From contig CALUNE010000008.1 in the NCBI GenBank assembly GCA_944321945.1, forward strand, positions 1 through 64,000: 64,000 bases of DNA, written 5' to 3'. This DNA is from an uncultured Alistipes sp. GTDB taxonomy: Bacteria > Bacteroidota > Bacteroidia > Bacteroidales > Rikenellaceae. The position numbers and the translations under genes were made by a program. Below are positions 10,414 through 20,098 of the stretch, piece after piece. The notes under the pieces were generated by a model. It had not been told where the DNA came from. It searched no databases and was given only the letters and a program-made list of their open reading frames with translations. Position 1 is the first letter of the stretch. Each line of letters starts with the position of its first letter.

Positions 10414-11184
10414 ATGTCGCGGAGCTTCATTGCAATCATTCCGGCGCGCTACGCGTCGACACGCTTCCCGGCCAAGCCGCTGGCCCGGCTGGGAGGCAAA
10501 CCCGTCATCGAGCGGGTCTACGAACAGGTGGCCGGCGTGCTGGACGACGCCGTGGTGGCTACGGACGACGAACGGATCTACGAGGCGGTACGGGCCTTCG
10601 GCGGGCGGGTCGAGATGACCTCGACGGCCCACCGCAGCGGCACGGACCGCTGCTGGGAGGCCTACTGCAAGCAGGGACGCACGTACGACGTGGTGGTCAA
10701 CGTGCAGGGCGACGAACCCTTCATCCGCCGCGAACAGCTCGAGGCGGTGAAGCGTTGCTTCGACGATCCGGCGACGGACATCGCCACGCTGGTCAAACCC
10801 TTCACCGAGGCCGACGGACTGGCGGCGCTCGAGAATCCCAATTCGCCGAAGGTGGTCCTCGACGCACGGTCGCAGGCGCTCTACTTCTCGCGGTCGGTGA
10901 TTCCCTACCTGCGCAACGTTCCCCGCGAGGAGTGGCTCACCCGGCATACCTTCTACAAGCACATCGGGCTCTATGCCTTCCGGGCGGAGGTGCTGCGTGA
11001 GGTGACCTCGCTGCCGCAGTCGCCGCTCGAGGTGGCCGAATCGCTCGAACAGCTGCGCTGGCTCGAAAACGGTTATAAAATAGGTGTGGGCATCACGCAG
11101 GTCGAGACCGTGGGGATCGATACGCCGGAGGATCTGGCCCGCGCCGAGGAGTTCCTCAAACAGCATCCCGAATTCAACCATTGA
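10414..11184 (+). CDS. kdsB: CMP-Kdo synthetase (3-deoxy-manno-octulosonate cytidylyltransferase)
   Basis: Transfers CMP from CTP to Kdo, activating the sugar for the lipopolysaccharide inner core. The protein is 256 aa, the usual length. The N-terminal nucleotide-binding signature reads [15 protein letters not shown], and [11 protein letters not shown] carries the metal-binding Asp. [12 protein letters not shown] and [11 protein letters not shown] near the C-terminus are also typical of KdsB. It lies between lon (6 bp upstream) and kdsA (4 bp downstream), and together with kdsA and kdsD it covers three steps of Kdo supply. Confidence 0.97.
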   Translation: MSRSFIAIIPARYASTRFPAKPLARLGGKPVIERVYEQVAGVLDDAVVATDDERIYEAVRAFGGRVEMTSTAHRSGTDRCWEAYCKQGRTYDVVVNVQGDEPFIRREQLEAVKRCFDDPATDIATLVKPFTEADGLAALENPNSPKVVLDARSQALYFSRSVIPYLRNVPREEWLTRHTFYKHIGLYAFRAEVLREVTSLPQSPLEVAESLEQLRWLENGYKIGVGITQVETVGIDTPEDLARAEEFLKQHPEFNH

Positions 11185-11188
11185 CGCC

Positions 11189-11935
11189 ATGATATTCATC
11201 GCAGGACCCTGTGTCATCGAATCGGCCGAACTGCTCGACGCGGTCGCCGAACGGCTGGTGGCCATCAATCGCCGCCTGGGCACGCAGATCATCTTCAAGG
11301 CCTCGTTCGACAAGGCCAACCGTACGTCGATCGCCTCGTTCCGCGGACCGGGGCTCGAAAAGGGGCTCCGGATGCTCGCCGACGTGCGCGCGAAGTGGGG
11401 ACTCCGGCTCCTGACCGACATCCACGAATCGTGGCAGGCGGCACCGGTGGGCGAGGTGGTTGACGTGATTCAGATTCCGGCCTTCCTGTGCCGGCAGACC
11501 GATCTGGTGGTGGCTGCAGCCCGCACCGGACGGGTGGTGAACATCAAGAAGGCGCAGTTCCTTTCGGGGGCCGACATGCGCTACCCCTATGAGAAGGCCC
11601 GCGAGGCGGGTGCCCGGGAGGTGTGGCTGACGGAACGCGGCAACTCGTTCGGTTACAACAATCTGGTGGTCGACTTCCGCAACATCCCCGACATGCTGAA
11701 GATCGCGCCGACGGTCATCATGGACTGCACCCACTCGGTGCAGCGTCCCGGTGCCGCGGGCGGCAAGACGGGCGGCAACCGCGAATTCGTCCCGGCCATG
11801 GCGCATGCGGCCCGGGCGTTCGGCGCTACGGGCTACTTCTTCGAGGTGCACCCCGACCCGGACCGCGGGCTGAGTGATGCCGCCAACATGCTGCGGCTCG
11901 ATGATCTGGAACCTTTGATCGAATCTTTGCTATGA
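11189..11935 (+). CDS. kdsA: Kdo-8-phosphate synthase
   Basis: Condenses phosphoenolpyruvate with arabinose 5-phosphate to Kdo 8-phosphate. The protein is 248 aa, shorter than the roughly 265-280 aa of many homologues, because it starts directly at MIFIAGPCVIES. The core motifs FKASFDKANRTS, CTHSVQRPG and FVPAMAHAA are intact. The frame is open further upstream, but that would overlap most of the kdsB 3' end, so the ATG at 11189 just after the kdsB stop is preferred. Its stop overlaps the next ATG (ATGA at 11932), suggesting translational coupling with kdsD. Confidence 0.95.
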   Translation: MIFIAGPCVIESAELLDAVAERLVAINRRLGTQIIFKASFDKANRTSIASFRGPGLEKGLRMLADVRAKWGLRLLTDIHESWQAAPVGEVVDVIQIPAFLCRQTDLVVAAARTGRVVNIKKAQFLSGADMRYPYEKAREAGAREVWLTERGNSFGYNNLVVDFRNIPDMLKIAPTVIMDCTHSVQRPGAAGGKTGGNREFVPAMAHAARAFGATGYFFEVHPDPDRGLSDAANMLRLDDLEPLIESLL

Positions 11936-12906
11936 CAGAAATGACCGATACCCAAAAAACACAGGTTCTGGCGGTGGCCCGCAAGGCCCTGCATACCGAG
12001 ATGCTCTCGCTCAAGCATCTGGAGGAGTCGTTGGACGATTCGTTCGTGCGGGCCGTGGAGCTGATCCTGGCCAGCCGCGGCAAGTGCATCGTGACGGGCA
12101 TGGGAAAATCGGGCCTCGTGGGACGCAAGATCGCCGCGACGCTCGCTTCGACCGGCACGCCGAGTTTCTTCCTCCATCCGGGCGAGGCCTTCCACGGCGA
12201 TCTGGGCATGATCTCGAAGGAGGACATCATCCTGGCGCTCTCCTATTCGGGCGAGACGGACGAGATCCTGAAGATCGTGCCGTTCATCCACGCAAACGGC
12301 AACCATCTGGTTTCGATGACGGGGAATCCCGAATCGGCGCTGGCCAAGAACTCGGACGTGCATCTGAACGTGCGGGTCGAGGAGGAGGCCTGCATCCTGC
12401 ATCTGGCTCCGACGTCGTCGACCACGGCGCAGATCGCCATGGGGGATGCGCTGGCCGTTTCGCTGATGCAGCTGCGGGGCTTCACGAGCGTCGATTTCGC
12501 GCGCCTGCATCCGGGCGGAAGCCTCGGGCGCCGGCTGCTGATGACCGTGGGCAATGTCATGCGGGATCATGACCTGCCGGTCGTGGCGCCCGACTGCCCG
12601 GCCACGGAGATGATCCATGCCATCTCGAAGGGCGGTCTGGGACTGATCGTCATCTGCGAGGGCGACCGTATCGAGGGCATCGTGACCGACGGCGACGTGC
12701 GCCGCGCCATGGAGCGCCTGCGGGGCGAATTCTTCAACATCAAGGCGATGGATATCGCCACGCCGCACCCGAAGACGATCGCTCCGACCGAAAAACTGAT
12801 CGAGGCCGAAAAGATGATGACGCGCAACAAGGTGACTTCGCTGCTCGTTACGGACGAGGCGGGCAAACTGGTGGGCGTGATCCAGATCTACGACATCAAA
12901 CTTTAA
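11932..12906 (+). CDS. kdsD: Arabinose-5-phosphate isomerase (SIS plus tandem CBS)
   Basis: Interconverts ribulose 5-phosphate and arabinose 5-phosphate, the first committed precursor of Kdo. The 324-aa protein has an N-terminal SIS domain (GMGKSGLVGRKIAATLAST and SYSGETDE) and two C-terminal CBS domains (one around NVMRDHDLPVV, one around DIATPHPKTI). It is equivalent to KdsD/KpsF and is placed in the Kdo pathway by its neighbours kdsB and kdsA. The start overlaps the kdsA stop; a second ATG three codons later is the alternative. A strong terminator follows. Confidence 0.95.
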   Translation: MTEMTDTQKTQVLAVARKALHTEMLSLKHLEESLDDSFVRAVELILASRGKCIVTGMGKSGLVGRKIAATLASTGTPSFFLHPGEAFHGDLGMISKEDIILALSYSGETDEILKIVPFIHANGNHLVSMTGNPESALAKNSDVHLNVRVEEEACILHLAPTSSTTAQIAMGDALAVSLMQLRGFTSVDFARLHPGGSLGRRLLMTVGNVMRDHDLPVVAPDCPATEMIHAISKGGLGLIVICEGDRIEGIVTDGDVRRAMERLRGEFFNIKAMDIATPHPKTIAPTEKLIEAEKMMTRNKVTSLLVTDEAGKLVGVIQIYDIKL

Positions 12907-12940
12907 CTCCGCAGCCCTTTCGTGGGGGGGCAGGGAGATG

Positions 12941-12980
12941 AAAAGGCGGAACCCGTTACAAGGCGGGTTCCGCCTTTTTT
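12941..12980. terminator. Strong terminator after kdsD, possibly bidirectional
   Basis: A 13-15 bp stem (about 12941-12955 with 12964-12978, 8-nt loop) ends in a run of six T. A-rich sequence on the other side would also serve the convergent XRE regulator gene. Confidence 0.85.
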
Positions 12981-13011
12981 AGATGCGGCACCCCCCCCCT
13001 CGCGGATCCTT

Positions 13012-13212
13012 TCATTCGCCCTCTTCGAGTTGAAAGACGGCCTCGACGGGCTTTGCAAACACGCGGGCGATCTTCAGCGCCAGCAGGGTCGAGGGGATGA
13101 ACTTCCCGGCCTCGATGGCATTGATCGTCTGGCGGCTGACACCGACGGCATCGGCCAGCTGCTGTTGGGTCATGCGGACCTCGGCACGTTCGCCCTGGAT
13201 TCTATTCTTCAT
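13012..13212 (-). CDS. Small XRE-family helix-turn-helix regulator
   Basis: A 66-aa DNA-binding protein made almost wholly of one HTH_3 domain: MTQQQLADAVGVSRQTINA forms helices 2 and 3, followed by IEAGKFIPSTLLALKIA. It resembles the short YozG-type regulators commonly paired with a small membrane protein. Its start overlaps the 3' end of the upstream membrane protein gene by 11 bp, so the two are translated from one mRNA. A plausible role is autorepression of the pair; the inverted repeat at 13715-13732 could be its operator. Target genes cannot be read from the sequence. Confidence 0.85.
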   Translation of the reverse strand: MKNRIQGERAEVRMTQQQLADAVGVSRQTINAIEAGKFIPSTLLALKIARVFAKPVEAVFQLEEGE

Positions 13213-13648
13213 GTGAAGCCTCCTTTCTCAACCGCCACAGCATTGCTCGCTCGATCACGAGAAAGAGGACGGGCAGCAGGCAGAGATTGAAAATCATGAA
13301 GTAGAGGTAGGCAAGATCATACAGCATCAGGGCGGCAACCACGGCAATGCCGATTGTTGCGTAGAGGGCTGCCAGCAATGCGTTGAGCCGGATTCGGGCA
13401 ATGAGTTCGTCTTCGATGCGTTCGCGCGAGCAGGTGATCAGGAGTGATCCGAGCAGTACGCCGATCAGCGCGATGTTGTTGCACGCGGCATTGAGCGTGG
13501 GGCTGGTGGTCACGCCGTCGGCCAGCAGAAACGACGGAAATCCATTGAATCCGTCGATGGCCATCAGCAGGCCGAGCAGGACCGTAGGCAGAAAGACGAT
13601 CCATCCGATCCGCTGGAAGGGATGGGGCAGGAGGATGATTCCTTTCAT
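13202..13648 (-). CDS. Four-helix membrane protein of unknown function
   Basis: A 148-aa protein with about four hydrophobic segments: IVFLPTVLLGLLMAI, NNIALIGVLLGSLLI, LLAALYATIGIAVVAALML and FMIFNLCLLPVLFLVI. It has a short basic linker (SRERIEDELIARIRL) between helices 2 and 3 and no recognisable catalytic motif. The frame is open 31 codons upstream, but the ATG at 13646-13648 is preferred because the extension lacks hydrophobic or conserved character and covers A/T-rich probable promoter DNA. The gene overlaps the XRE regulator gene downstream, an arrangement I know from many Bacteroidota. It may be a stress or envelope sensor, but that is inference. Confidence 0.75.
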   Translation of the reverse strand: MKGIILLPHPFQRIGWIVFLPTVLLGLLMAIDGFNGFPSFLLADGVTTSPTLNAACNNIALIGVLLGSLLITCSRERIEDELIARIRLNALLAALYATIGIAVVAALMLYDLAYLYFMIFNLCLLPVLFLVIERAMLWRLRKEASHEE

Positions 13649-13714
13649 GGCTCTCGTTTTGTCGGTTCGTGCAGACTGTCGGAGGTGCGTACTGCTCCCG
13701 CCTGCTGCTGTAAA

Positions 13715-13732
13715 TGTAAAATAAACTTTACA
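13715..13732. promoter_or_regulatory. Inverted repeat, candidate operator of the XRE/membrane-protein pair
   Basis: tgtaaa, a 6-nt spacer and tttaca form a perfect 6+6 inverted repeat in an A/T-rich island 67 bp upstream of the membrane-protein start. Its size suits a dimeric XRE regulator. The assignment is inferred from position only. Confidence 0.35.
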
Positions 13733-13802
13733 AAATAGCAAGCAGAAGCGACAAAAAAGAGGGGCATCCGTTGTTGGATGGGAACTTTTGTCCGGATTGC
13801 GG

Positions 13803-14828
13803 TCAGAGATGTCCGATCAGGGCGTCGATGTGGCTCTCCTCGGTGGCCCAGCTCGTGACGAACCGTACGACGGATTCCGTCTCGCCGCGCGGGCCCCACA
13901 GTTCGAAGGTCGCGAAGCGGCTCAGACGGTCAATCTCACTGTTCGGCAGGACGAAGAACTGCTGGTTGGTCGGCGAATCGATGAAGAGCCGGTATCCCTT
14001 TGCGAGCAGGGCGGCCTTCAGCTTCAGGGCCGTCGTGACGGCCTGGCGGGCGATGCGCAGGTAGAGGCGGTCGGTGAAGAGCGTCTCGAACTGGAGACCC
14101 AGCAGCCGACCCTTGGCCAGCAGGGCGCCGTGCTGCTTGACGAGGGTGAAGAAGTGCGGCAGCAGTTCGGGGCGCGTGATGACGACCGCTTCGCCGAAGA
14201 GAGCTCCGGTTTTGGTGCCGCCGATGTAGAAGACGTCGTACAGCCGGGCTACGTCGTGCAGCGAGAGCGTGTTGCTCTCGGCGGCCAGGGCGTAGACGAG
14301 ACGGGCGCCGTCGAGGTAGAGCGGGATCGAGTGGCGGCGGCAGACGGCGTGCAGCGCCTCCATCTCGTCGAGACTGTACAACGTGCCGAATTCGGTGGGG
14401 TGCGAGAGGTAGAGCATCCCCGGAGCGACCATGTGGGGCCAGGTCTCATCGCGGTAGAACTCTTCGAGGTATCGTTCGACGTCGCAGGCGCGGATCTTGC
14501 CGTCGTGCGACGGGAGGGTGAGCACCTTGTGCCCGGCAGCCTCGATGGCACCGGCTTCGTGGACGTTGATGTGGCCCGATTCGGCAGCCAGCACCCCTTC
14601 GTGACGGCGCAGCAGACCGTCGATCACCGTGGCATTGGTCTGCGTGCCGCCCACGAGAAAGTGGACCTCGGCCTGCGGGGCATCGCAGGCCTGGCGGATC
14701 AGCTCCCGCGCATGAGCCGTATAGGGGTCGCATCCATAACCCGGGGTCTGCTCGAGGTTGGTGGACTGGAGGCGGCGCATCACCTCGGGGTGTGCCCCCT
14801 CCATGTAGTCGCAATCGAAATGAAGCAT
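13803..14828 (-). CDS. ltaE: Low-specificity L-threonine aldolase
   Basis: PLP-dependent enzyme splitting L-threonine or L-allo-threonine to glycine and acetaldehyde; 341 aa, in line with the family. It has the N-terminal CDYMEGAHPEVM segment, the catalytic His region GHINVHEAGAIE, LDGARLVYAL (PLP-binding Asp and Arg) and the Schiff-base lysine in IGGTKTGALFGE. The beta-eliminating lyase fold also includes tryptophanase-like enzymes, but these motifs and the length favour threonine aldolase. It lies 33 bp downstream of the PAS-like gene and may be cotranscribed with it. Confidence 0.88.
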   Translation of the reverse strand: MLHFDCDYMEGAHPEVMRRLQSTNLEQTPGYGCDPYTAHARELIRQACDAPQAEVHFLVGGTQTNATVIDGLLRRHEGVLAAESGHINVHEAGAIEAAGHKVLTLPSHDGKIRACDVERYLEEFYRDETWPHMVAPGMLYLSHPTEFGTLYSLDEMEALHAVCRRHSIPLYLDGARLVYALAAESNTLSLHDVARLYDVFYIGGTKTGALFGEAVVITRPELLPHFFTLVKQHGALLAKGRLLGLQFETLFTDRLYLRIARQAVTTALKLKAALLAKGYRLFIDSPTNQQFFVLPNSEIDRLSRFATFELWGPRGETESVVRFVTSWATEESHIDALIGHL

Positions 14829-14861
14829 GGATCGAAGCGTTGGATTTTGGATCTGAATGGA

Positions 14862-15197
14862 TTACTTTCGAATGTAGTGGGGCATCTCTTCGGGGATCTC
14901 CATCGAGAACTCCACAAGACCGCCGATTCGCCCCTCGTCGCGCCAGACGGTCTGGTAGATCAGCTTGCGGACGCCGTTTTTCTGGATGGTATAGACATTC
15001 CTGCCGCCGGTTTCGAGCAGCCGGCGGATGATTTCGCGCGAGCGGTCGTTGTGGCAGGGGAGGAGCGAGCGGCCCCTCACGTCGCCATTGACCGCCACGG
15101 AGCGGTTGTTCTGGTAGCAGACCGTGCCGTCGGTATCGCAGAGTGTGATGGCGCAGTCTGTTTCATCGGCCCACGAGGGCTTGTCGAACGGGATCAT
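14862..15197 (-). CDS. Single PAS-like domain protein
   Basis: A 111-aa protein that appears to be one stand-alone PAS fold: AITLCDTDGTVCYQNNRSV matches the PAS core strand-helix start, GRSLLPCHNDRSREIIRRL the middle helices, and KLIYQTVWRDEGRIGGLVEFS the closing beta strands. I recall single-domain PAS proteins with a CHxxR segment like this one in Bacteroidales. There is no output domain, so it could bind a small ligand or partner protein. It lies between the CLC channel gene (151 bp upstream) and the threonine aldolase gene, all on one strand. Confidence 0.65.
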   Translation of the reverse strand: MIPFDKPSWADETDCAITLCDTDGTVCYQNNRSVAVNGDVRGRSLLPCHNDRSREIIRRLLETGGRNVYTIQKNGVRKLIYQTVWRDEGRIGGLVEFSMEIPEEMPHYIRK

Positions 15198-15348
15198 GGT
15201 GTGCGGTGTTGTTTCTTCATGGTCGATTTCCGGCAGGGCTGCATGGGGATGTCTCCTCCGGCCGGGGATGCTGCGTTGCAGGCGGCGCGGACACTCGGAT
15301 CGTCTTCTCTCCGATCCAGGCCCGGCCCGTCAACGGCCCTTCTGTGGA

Positions 15349-17130
15349 TTACTGCTGGATCTTGACCAGCTGTTCGCGGTAGGCGTTCAGAATCCGCGAC
15401 TTGGAGATGAATCCCAGGTAGTGGTTCTGTTTGTCGACGACGGGCAGCATCCACGTGTGTTTGTCCTCGAACTTCTCCATGACGCCCTGGATGGCCTCGT
15501 GTTCGAGGATCTTGTCCGGCGGCGGGATCATGTAGTAGGAGATCGGACGTCCGTACTTTTCGGGTTTGAACATGTCCTCTCGCAGGTCGTCCAGCTGAAC
15601 CACCCCCAGCAGACGCCCGAAATTGTCGATCACGGGGAAGATGTTGCGCCGCGCCGTGGAGATGATGTGGACGATGTCGCCCAGGGTCATGTTCTCCTTG
15701 ATGCGCAGGAAGTCGGTCTCCATCAGATCCTCGAGCTTCAGGAAGACGAAGACCGACTGATCCTTGTCGTGGGTCAGCAGTTCGCCCTTCTGCCGGAGCT
15801 GCTTGGTGTAGATCGAGTCGGGGTCGAGGTAGTAGTCGACGGCGAACGAGATACAGGCGGTAATCATCAGCGGGATGAAGAGGCCGTAACCGTTCGAGAG
15901 TTCGGCGATGAGGAAGATCGAGGTCAGCGGGGCGTTCATCACGCCGGACATGACGCCGGCCATGCCGACCAGTGTGAACGAGACGATCGATACCTCCCAG
16001 TGGAAGAGCGAGTTGCAGATCAACGCCAGCGAAGCGCCCGTGAAGGCTCCGACGAACAGCGACGGGGCGAACGTGCCGCCCACGCCGCCGGCTGCATTGG
16101 TCGAGGCCATGGCGATGACCTTGAAGAACATCGTGGCGATGACGAAGAGGATGATCACCCAGTCGATGTCGCGGAAGCGGTAGAAGAGCGAGTTGTCGAA
16201 CAGCTCCTGCGCGTTGCCGTGCATCAGCGAGGTGAAACCCTCGTAACCTTCGCCGTAGAGGGGCGGGAAGACGAAGATCAGAATGCCGAGGATCGCGCCG
16301 CTCCAGATCCACTTCTTGTATTGCCGGTCGATCTTCTTGAAGAAGCCTCCGATGCGGGCATTCATCGAGGTGAAGTACCAGGCCATCAGTCCGCACAGCA
16401 CGCCCAGCAGGATGAAGAGCGGAATCTGCCACAGTTCGAAGGCATCCTCGGGGGCCAGCGTGACGGCCAGGATGGGGTCGAAGCCGCGGAACGTGAAGGC
16501 GATCGTGGTGGCGGTGATCGAGGCGATGAGCAGCGGGATGACCGACGCGGCGGTGATGTCGAGCATCAGGATCTCCAGCACGAAGACCACGCCCGTGATC
16601 GGGGCCTTGAAGATGGCGGCCAGGGCGGCGCCGGCGCCGCAGCAGAGCAGCAGCGTCGAGTGTTTGTAGTTGAGGCGGGCCAGACGGCTGACGTTCGAGC
16701 CGATGGCGGCGCCGGTCAGTACGATCGGGGCCTCGGGACCCACCGAACCGCCGAATCCGATGGTTGTGGCGCCGCCGACGATCGAGGTCCAGCAGTTGTG
16801 GGCGGCGATGCGGGAGTTGCGGCTCGACATGGCGTACAGCACGCGCGTGACGCCTTCGGAGATGTTGTCACGAACGATGTAGCGTACGAAGAGCGTAGCC
16901 AGGATGATACCCGCGGCGGGGTAGATCAGGAAGAGGAAGTGGGCGCTGTCGACGGGGAACCAGTTGGTCAGGCCGGTCTTGATGGCGTAGAGCAACATCT
17001 CGAAGAGATAGGTTCCCAGTCCGGCGAGCGCACCGACCACGACCGCCAGAAGCATCATCATCTGGCGGTTCGAGAGTCTGCGGGTCAGTCTCAGAAAGGC
17101 GGCGTAGATACGGTCGGCGCGGATCTCCAT
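15349..17130 (-). CDS. CLC-family chloride channel or transporter with CBS domains
   Basis: Inner-membrane voltage-gated chloride channel (CLC) family protein, 593 aa. Residues about 20-430 carry the many-helix CLC domain. GGSVGPEAPIVLTG is the counterpart of the GREGP segment, and it keeps the gating glutamate. NAAGGVGGTFAPSLFVGA is the second anion-pore motif. The last 150 residues hold two CBS domains (around METDFLRIKENMTLGDIV and YYMIPPPDKILEHEAIQ). Whether it is a channel or a Cl-/H+ antiporter cannot be decided. It starts 14 bp after trpS, so the two form an operon. Confidence 0.92.
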   Translation of the reverse strand: MEIRADRIYAAFLRLTRRLSNRQMMMLLAVVVGALAGLGTYLFEMLLYAIKTGLTNWFPVDSAHFLFLIYPAAGIILATLFVRYIVRDNISEGVTRVLYAMSSRNSRIAAHNCWTSIVGGATTIGFGGSVGPEAPIVLTGAAIGSNVSRLARLNYKHSTLLLCCGAGAALAAIFKAPITGVVFVLEILMLDITAASVIPLLIASITATTIAFTFRGFDPILAVTLAPEDAFELWQIPLFILLGVLCGLMAWYFTSMNARIGGFFKKIDRQYKKWIWSGAILGILIFVFPPLYGEGYEGFTSLMHGNAQELFDNSLFYRFRDIDWVIILFVIATMFFKVIAMASTNAAGGVGGTFAPSLFVGAFTGASLALICNSLFHWEVSIVSFTLVGMAGVMSGVMNAPLTSIFLIAELSNGYGLFIPLMITACISFAVDYYLDPDSIYTKQLRQKGELLTHDKDQSVFVFLKLEDLMETDFLRIKENMTLGDIVHIISTARRNIFPVIDNFGRLLGVVQLDDLREDMFKPEKYGRPISYYMIPPPDKILEHEAIQGVMEKFEDKHTWMLPVVDKQNHYLGFISKSRILNAYREQLVKIQQ

Positions 17131-17144
17131 GCGGGGCGGAGGGG

Positions 17145-18293
<1,149 letters not shown>

Positions 18294-18300
18294 TTAATCA

Positions 18301-18308
18301 CAAACATA
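18301..18308 (-). promoter_or_regulatory. Predicted -7 element for trpS
   Basis: The minus strand reads TATGTTTG (TAnnTTTG), 25 bp from the trpS ATG, in the trpS-oxyR divergent region. Confidence 0.6.
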
Positions 18309-18336
18309 CGAAAAACCGGATGCGGGACCTAAAAAA

Positions 18337-18368
18337 GTTGCGGGATATAGATTTATTTTATATCTTCG
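18337..18368 (+). promoter_or_regulatory. Predicted oxyR promoter
   Basis: A gttg at 18337-18340 is followed after 20 bp by TATCTTCG (18361-18368), one mismatch from TAnnTTTG, with the ATG 22 bp further on. The spacing suits the Bacteroides -33/-7 arrangement. Confidence 0.45.
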
Positions 18369-18390
18369 TGTTGGAAAATAAACGCCTTTT

Positions 18391-19293
18391 ATGACAATCA
18401 TTCAACTCGAATATCTGTTGGCGGTGGCCAACTGCGGGAGTTTTTCGCAGGCTGCCGAGCATTGTTTCGTCACGCAGCCGTCGCTGAGCATGCAGATCAA
18501 GTCGCTGGAGGAGGAGTTGGGCGTGGTGCTGCTCGACCGCTCGAAGAAGCCCGTCATTCCGACCGAGGCGGGACTGGTGGTGCTGGAGCGGGCCCGGGAG
18601 ACGATCAAGGCCTACAACTGCATCCGCGAAGCGGTGGCCGAACTGAAGGGCGAGACGGCCGGCAAGCTGCGTCTGGGTGTCATCCCGACCATTGCCCCCT
18701 ATCTGCTGCACAAGTTCATTCCGGCCTTCGTGCACGACTATCCGAAGGTCGAACTGGAGATCTCGGAGATGATCACCTCGGACATCGTCGAGGCATTGAA
18801 GCGTGACCGGATCGATGCGGCGCTGGTGGCCAGCGGAACGTGCGGCGAGGGAATCCTCGAGCAGGAGCTCTTCAACGACCGCTTCTATGCCTACGTGTCG
18901 CCCGAGAATCCGTTGTACGAGCGGCAGAACATCCGCATCGAGGATATCGATCTGAAGGATCTGGTGATTCTGAGCCCGGGCAACTGCATGCGCGATCAGA
19001 TCATCGAGTTGTGCCAGGCGCGGCGGACGATGCCGTCGCACTATTCGTTCGAGTCGGGATCGCTCGATACGCTGATGCGCATCGTCGACTGCACGCCGTG
19101 TCTGACGATTATCCCCGAAATGGCCATCGAGTATATTCCGGCCGAGCATCGGGATCAGCTGAAGACCCTTTGCAAGGGGGCTACGTCGCGCAAGATTGCC
19201 ATTGCGGTGCGACGCACCTATGTGAAGAATTCGATCATCAAGGCGTTGACCGATACGATTCTGTCGAGTGTCGGCGACACCCGGCCGGCATAG
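18391..19293 (+). CDS. oxyR: OxyR-type hydrogen-peroxide-responsive LysR regulator
   Basis: LysR-family activator of 300 aa. The N-terminal winged HTH reads FSQAAEHCFVTQPSLSMQI. The C-terminal effector domain contains the two redox cysteines at exactly the E. coli positions, C199 and C208, in NCMRDQIIELC. In the E. coli protein these form the peroxide-sensing disulfide. This makes OxyR far more likely than a generic LysR factor. No catalase, ahpC or dps gene is adjacent, so its targets lie elsewhere. It is divergent from trpS. Confidence 0.93.
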   Translation: MTIIQLEYLLAVANCGSFSQAAEHCFVTQPSLSMQIKSLEEELGVVLLDRSKKPVIPTEAGLVVLERARETIKAYNCIREAVAELKGETAGKLRLGVIPTIAPYLLHKFIPAFVHDYPKVELEISEMITSDIVEALKRDRIDAALVASGTCGEGILEQELFNDRFYAYVSPENPLYERQNIRIEDIDLKDLVILSPGNCMRDQIIELCQARRTMPSHYSFESGSLDTLMRIVDCTPCLTIIPEMAIEYIPAEHRDQLKTLCKGATSRKIAIAVRRTYVKNSIIKALTDTILSSVGDTRPA

Positions 19294-19328
19294 ACGCCGG
19301 GGCTTTTCCGGAGCCGATGGCCTTCGTC

Positions 19329-19358
19329 GGGACGAGGCGGTCTGGGACGAGGCGGTCT
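19329..19358. repeat. 15-bp direct repeat, two copies
   Basis: gggacgaggcggtct occurs twice head to tail (19329-19343 and 19344-19358), followed by a degenerate third copy. It lies in the 206-bp gap after oxyR. Confidence 0.85.
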
Positions 19359-19412
19359 GGGTCGAAACGGTCGGGACGGTCGGAGATTCCGAGTGAAGCT
19401 GGAGAGAGGAAA

Positions 19413-19451
19413 AAAGGGAAATCCCCGATGCCAGATCTGGCATCGGGGATT
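19413..19451 (-). terminator. Strong terminator of the 19500-20048 lipoprotein gene
   Basis: A perfect 32-bp palindrome (19420-19451) is followed on the minus strand by a run of six T. It could also stop oxyR transcripts arriving from the other side. Confidence 0.85.
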
Positions 19452-19499
19452 CGCGTGCAATTCATCCGGCCGGTTTCGGTTGGGGCCGGGCCGTCGTTG

Positions 19500-20048
19500 T
19501 CAAAACGGTGCGTTCTGCCTGACCGCCGTACCGGCCCATTCCACCCGCAGCGTGTTGCCGTCGGCGCAATTCAGTGAGATGCGGATGTCGAACCGGTCGC
19601 CGTTGCGGGTGACCGAGAGTGATCCTTCGGAGACCACCTCTGCAATGGGGTCTTCGTCGTAGTCGACCGTGAATCGCTCCGAGCCGTTGCGTGCACTTAT
19701 GTAAAGATAGGGCAGCGGGCGGGTTTGCGTATCGAGCGGTTGGGCCAGATTGATCGTCTGTCCGCAGAGCGACTCGGAGAGTTCGAACGAGAGATAGAAC
19801 TCCGGTTCGACGGCTCCCGGGGCCCCTTCCGGACCGAGAATCAGTATTCCGACCGTCTTGCCGGTCTCGATGTCGGCCGGTTCTTCGAGATAATAGACTC
19901 CGTGGATGGTTTCGCTTCGGTCGTTGATCTGGATCGTTCCGGACGGAACTCCCGGATCATCGGTTCCCGAATCGTGCTTGTCTTTCTTGCAGGAGGTTGC
20001 GGCAAGCAGTGCGGCCACGGCTACAGCCACGGCAAAAAGTCGTTTCAT
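19500..20048 (-). CDS. Lipoprotein of unknown function
   Basis: A 182-aa predicted lipoprotein. The signal peptide MKRLFAVAVAVAALLAATSC ends in a lipobox with Cys20, followed by a charged, flexible linker (KKDKHDSGTDDPG). The rest looks like an all-beta domain with alternating hydrophobic residues, including FYLSFELSESLCGQTINL and RFDIRISLNCADGN. The pair of Cys residues in the mature part could form a disulfide. I do not recognise the family. It is a single-gene transcript with its own promoter element (20099-20106) and strong terminator. Confidence 0.75.
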   Translation of the reverse strand: MKRLFAVAVAVAALLAATSCKKDKHDSGTDDPGVPSGTIQINDRSETIHGVYYLEEPADIETGKTVGILILGPEGAPGAVEPEFYLSFELSESLCGQTINLAQPLDTQTRPLPYLYISARNGSERFTVDYDEDPIAEVVSEGSLSVTRNGDRFDIRISLNCADGNTLRVEWAGTAVRQNAPF

Positions 20049-20098
20049 GACGGATTTGCGTTTTTGGGGTGTGAGAGTTTGGTGTAAGTTCAGTCAAA

